Below are positions 59,833-64,000 of a stretch of 64,000 bases of DNA, in pieces (positions within the stretch are counted from its first letter, which is position 1; every line of letters starts with the position of its first letter). The DNA lies in contig JAKCWW010000225.1 of the NCBI GenBank assembly GCA_026260175.1, forward strand, positions 50,066 to 114,065, read 5' to 3'. Source of the DNA: Reticulitermes lucifugus. Its lineage: Eukaryota > Arthropoda > Insecta > Blattodea > Rhinotermitidae. The position numbers and the translations under genes are program-made. The notes below the pieces were generated by a model that did not search any database, had not been told where the DNA came from, and worked only from the letters and a program-made list of their open reading frames with translations.

Positions 59833-62800
59833 GTAGGATTTAAACAATAGATGTATTTGTGATCTACGATTTGGTGTATTTGTTGGTGGAATTATTAAAT
59901 AACACTGGAGTGCACAAAAATATAGAATTTGTTTTTCTGTCCGTCGACTGGGATGTACGCACAACACAAGTTGAACATCAACTTTCACTCCTTCTAGTCT
60001 TGCACAATTGAAAGCAGTACCTAGTTCTAGTACAAACACCCATACACTAATAATCTCTGATTAGTAAAGCTCGACGTCCTATGTCGGTATATAATTGTGT
60101 ACAATTTTATTTATATTAGTAGACGTTACTTTTAGATTACTTAGGTACACTGAACACAGAATTACACAACCTAATTTAAATCATTTACCTGTAAGATTTA
60201 GGCCTGTAATTACAAAATTATTACACGCTTATGAAATGGAACCCCTCTGGACGAAAGTGCTGATAAGGAACTCCCAGTTTCATGTAATCAAAATTTTAAA
60301 CAGAAAGAAATACTTATCTGATTCAGAGAAGACTTCGGTATGAATAATGTGTTTGTATCGCTGGTTTGCTATCATGTAGAGTAGAATATTCGTGAGGGGA
60401 GGGCACCATTCTGGCCTTTATTCTACTGCTGGGGAAAAAACCCCGTTGATATTCAAAAGGGAAAATTTTACAATTCGGTCTGTAGCTGTAATTTTTACAG
60501 GCAGGCCTTCCATGAATCCACTCATATGTGTGTATATATATATATATCATACTTTTTGAGGGACACCGTGAAGTAATTTTCGCTGCATATGCTTGCCATA
60601 AACTTCAAACGTTCTTGGAAGAGATCTTGATAGAATAAGTGGTGTAAGTACTCAACAGATGGATTGTATCCGTAGAAGCAGAATTTGCAGTACCGACCGG
60701 AACCTAGGTATATCTCGATTTCATTATAACGACAGAACGACGAGTGAATTTAACTCTTAATCTTATATACGTAGGCCTATGTGTTTACTTTCTCTTATTT
60801 GTGTCTGAATATTTTATTATAGACCTGCATAACGTATACGATTTCCTTGTAAATCAGTTACCCTTGATAAATCCGAATAAAAAGTCGAAAGTCTACACGT
60901 ATGTATTTATTTTGCTTGTAGTTTGCAAGGACGCTGTCTGCATATCGGACTATAGAGCGTCTAATGGTAGGATAATAACGAACTGTAAGGTGGAAAGGCT
61001 TTACGACGGACAGGTGAAAACCACGATAAACCTCGACTAACGTTACAGGTCCCAGGATTTTGACCCAGCACCTTCCGAACACGAAGTAAGAGTGTTCGCA
61101 ACTGGACCGATATTACGGACAGGGGACCCTATATATTTACAATATTTATTACATATATTTTACATAGTGTCTATGTTCAACGCTTCAGTTTTCACAAAAC
61201 CACCAACAGTTTACACGCCACTGCTTTCTTTCATAACAATACGCGCTTTGGCAAAATGTTACATCATCAGCGTCATTGTGAGTTTAATTTTAAAAACCCA
61301 TAAAAGCATCGTAACATCTTGTAATGTGTCCTTTGTATAAATTATAAGCCCCTTTCCACTTCAGAACCCTGTGTTTGGAATTGGCTTGTCTTTTCTGTAT
61401 TTCTGTCTACTTGTACTTTTGCCAAATACCTAAATAATAAAGGCTATTTGACGCCAAGTCATATCCCATCTCGAGCTATCTAATCTCACATCAAAACTAC
61501 TCTCAGAAAGATATGATTTATATTATTTTCCGTAGTTTAGAAAGAGTAAAACTGTAGCTCCATTCACCCATATGCTTTCATGGCGTGGATAGGGACAGCT
61601 TCACTTATTTTGCTGAATACGTGCCCGTGCAACGCCAGGTACAAATTCACTGCAATGAAATGGTTATTAACGCAGAGTCGCTAAGTGAGAGATGGCCTAT
61701 TTTGTTCCTTCTGTTTGGGCCGGGTCAGAATCCTCGCATCGGCATCACAACAAGATAGAAGGCCTTTGGTTTAAATAGCAAGCTCTCGATTTTAGACGGA
61801 ATAGTAAAGCAACTTGGACCTTTTACTAGATTTGTACTATAGAAGTGAGTGATAATTAAGGACGTTGCTTTTGTGTGTTTGTGCTGTAATAGTGTCAAGT
61901 GTCTGGTTTGTTTCTCGTAGTAATAGCAATCATTGATACAATTTGTTTTTGGCTATGGGAAATCCTAATATATTACGATTTAAATAGAAAATCAGAAATT
62001 CATTCTACCGTAAATTTTATGTCGAGATTTTATGGGAAAATAGGATCCAGTTAGCGGCAAAAGGAAAACATAAAGGAACTTTCAAATATTACAAACCACA
62101 GGATCGAAAAGGAAAGAAATAAAGTACGTGTCACTAAATTCATATCATATAGATTATTATTATCCTTTAAAACTATTTCTTGGTCTCCGTACTGCAGGCT
62201 TAACATTTAAGAGAGCTGGGTCTCGCCGACACAGTGTGCGTACCGTGTTCTGTGTGATGCTCACAATAAACAGCGTTAAGTAATTGATCTTTTTTGATAC
62301 CAGAAATCTGTGTGCTTTGTGAGCTACGAACTGAATCTTTATATATTATAATGTATAAACTTAAAATAATTTTTCTTCAAAGATTTAAATATTACTATAC
62401 ATATCGCAACAGGGCTTTGTAGTACTTCAAGTAGAATTTTACTACGACATTGTTCCACGAGATTCTGAAATGTTAGATCCTAATAAACTGGGTATTTGCT
62501 ATAGTACAAGTTATGTGTGGGGAATAAAATGGTGGTATCGTTAATTGGCTCATTTCATGCTTTACGTTCTACTTCTTTTTATGAAGCTTATTGGTAATGT
62601 TGAAGTTTGGAAGAATATTGATATCTGAGTGAAAATATTGAAGGTTACAGCAAAGGTACCTCGGAAGGATGGTGACTACATAAGGCTCCAAACGGCGTCA
62701 TAAACAAGGACACCAAAATCTGGACGAGTATTGTTAAAGATTAGATAAGTGTAGAAGTATTGTTCTTGGTCTTTCTTAAAGTGCGAGCCGAATTATTTCA

Positions 62801-62885
62801 AAATCAACTGCAGGAATCTCCAGTTTTAGGCTCCAGTTATGTGTGTGTCACACACTCAGCTGTTACGTTCCATTTCTACTGCTTT
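59833..62885. other. Unassigned DNA, 3.1 kb
   Basis: Short TA run at about 60534-60547; possible decayed SINE at 61040-61130 not called. The 98-codon frame at 60744-61040 is unrecognised. Confidence 0.45.
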
Positions 62886-62907
62886 CACAACAACAACAAC
62901 AACAACA

Positions 62908-62950
<43 letters not shown>

Positions 62951-62966
62951 GTAGTAGTAGTAGTAG
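62886..62966. repeat. Compound (CAA)n(CTA)n(GTA)n microsatellite with palindromic centre
   Basis: About eight CAA units, about fourteen CTA units (62909-62950), then GTA/TAG units to 62966. The change of strand sense at 62949/62950 makes a perfect 34-bp palindrome (62933-62966). The polyN-polyY and polyV open frames across it are artefacts. Confidence 0.95.
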
Positions 62967-63794
62967 GGGAGGAGGAAAAGTAAAATCTGAAATGAACTTG
63001 TGGTAAATTATTAGATATGCGATTACTTTATACAAAGATAGCAATCAAAATTCTGCCTTTCTTGCTCAGCATAGTAAGGCACACAAAATTCAATTGATAT
63101 TAAGATTTGGAGAAGCGGAACTGGTGGATAAGAATCACACAGTGAACACGTTGTCTTTAGCTCTGAGAACGGCAGCAAGGACTGTTCTTGTTGAGCCTGA
63201 CTGTGAAAACATTGAAGGAAAGTGATAGCGCGGCGGTACAATTCAAGGTCTAATAAATTCAGATACCGTTTGCTGTCTCATAGTAACATATTCAAGAAAA
63301 TTACATTATAATTCGTTCAGTGAGCGTCTGAATCACGCCCCTTGTTAAATTACTAAAATAACCCTTACACTTTACTTGATTTAATCAACTCAGTATATCT
63401 AGAATAGTTAAATCGAGCACCTCAAAATAAATACCTGAAAGCTATCACGGAATTTCTCTACAGATTTTCCGTGTATACTGTAGTGTAACAAAATTATTCA
63501 GCGCTATGCACAGCTGTAAGTTAGCCAACATCACCCGAATGAGCAGTCATCCAGCAAACTTTAAAGTAGGCCTATGTCACTGGGTTAAATTCGACTGTTT
63601 TCTCCTCACCACTGCCGTTATCAACAGTAGCAGTACCAATCTCGTGACTAATTACTAGATAAGTACAACAATTCTTACAGCAGCCTTCCTTAAACTTATA
63701 TCGCAAAGAATAGATTTGTGCTTTTATAGCTGCACCCATTTTTAATCTCTGAACTAGGTGGAAATGAGTTGTCAGCTTCAAACTTCGACTGCCT
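62967..63794. other. Unassigned DNA
   Basis: No supported gene or repeat; only short unrecognised open frames. Confidence 0.45.
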
Positions 63795-63957
63795 TATTCC
63801 CGAGGAAAGCGCACCCGGTACCTGTTGAATAGGGAGCTGGCTGGGTCCCAGAGCCCATGTGGCAGCTTTGGAGTAGAGAGAAGTCAATGCACCTACCGGG
63901 CATTGGTCACCCAGCCTACAGGCTCTTCGCTATATCCACCACGCCATTCCGGCCCAC
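63795..63957 (-). mobile_element. SINE-B, second-subfamily copy, 3'-truncated
   Basis: Reverse copy with CACCCGGTACCTGTTGAATA, GGGAGCTGGCTGGGTCCCAG, GCTTTGGAGTAGAGAGAAGT and a head ending CATTCCGGCCCACTCG. It shares the GCTTTGGAG block with 17335-17545. The tail beyond the GGAAAGCGC side is missing or outside recognition. Confidence 0.7.
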
Positions 63958-64000
63958 TCGTATCGTCTAATACGTATATCTAACTAAATATCAATAAATA

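Noticed and set aside
61040-61130. Possible decayed SINE
   Set aside because: Only loose resemblance to a reversed SINE-B head; no body landmarks.
62856-63044. Poly-valine and poly-tyrosine open frames
   Set aside because: Products of the CTA/GTA microsatellite.

Overview
This is a 64 kb AT-rich, gene-poor piece of a large animal genome, almost certainly arthropod. It looks most like a polyneopteran insect, with cockroach or termite as my best guess. Three things point there: a jockey-type LINE end of insect character, two tRNA-derived SINE families, and dispersed repeats whose spurious translations (for example VFWDVTPC-like and MNLRVP peptides) I remember from cockroach and termite gene sets. 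That recollection was not checked. No bacterial operon, rRNA or free-standing tRNA gene, CRISPR array, or virus-like element with a recognisable capsid or polymerase gene was seen.

No complete host gene can be supported. The window reads as intergenic DNA or very long introns. Three weak plus-strand exon candidates are listed: a signal-peptide exon at 14126-14178 with a clean acceptor, start codon and GTAAGT donor; an open frame at 20459-20704; and a short internal-exon candidate at 51859-51941. They do not assemble into a recognised protein, and nothing shows they belong to one gene.

The supportable content is repetitive. (a) SINE-A, with a Leu/Ser-like tRNA head, has two copies (22116-22375 plus; 39551-39776 minus); the second has a perfect 12-bp target-site duplication and contains the only assembly gap. 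(b) SINE-B has six copies (13.7, 17.3, 27.1, 33.9, 46.2 and 63.8 kb) falling into at least two subfamilies. (c) LINE remains are two 3' ends of one RTE-like family with a TTAG tail (8.3 and 30.1 kb) and one jockey-like 3' end (41.4-42.0 kb). (d) DNA transposon remains are a pogo/Tigger-type terminus at the left edge, a complete pogo-type MITE (16741-16925), and the transposase end of a Tc1/mariner-superfamily element (8571-8905). (e) A scattered family of short, often inverted-repeat elements carries a CTGAAGATG...CGAAAC signature. About thirteen sites are listed, six of them between 51 and 60 kb.

The most unusual signal is in group (e). Three members (15267-15299 minus, 56118-56150 plus, 59802-59832 plus) have the layout of a hammerhead ribozyme core: CTGANGA, a short hairpin, then GAAAC followed by a GTA triplet. 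They may be decayed self-cleaving or retrozyme/Penelope-like motifs, or a convergent repeat motif. Other structure includes a six-copy 33-bp minisatellite that stays open in frame, a 242-bp tandem dimer, a CTA/GTA microsatellite forming a 34-bp perfect palindrome, and about ten-fold enrichment of the palindromic octamer TAGGCCTA.
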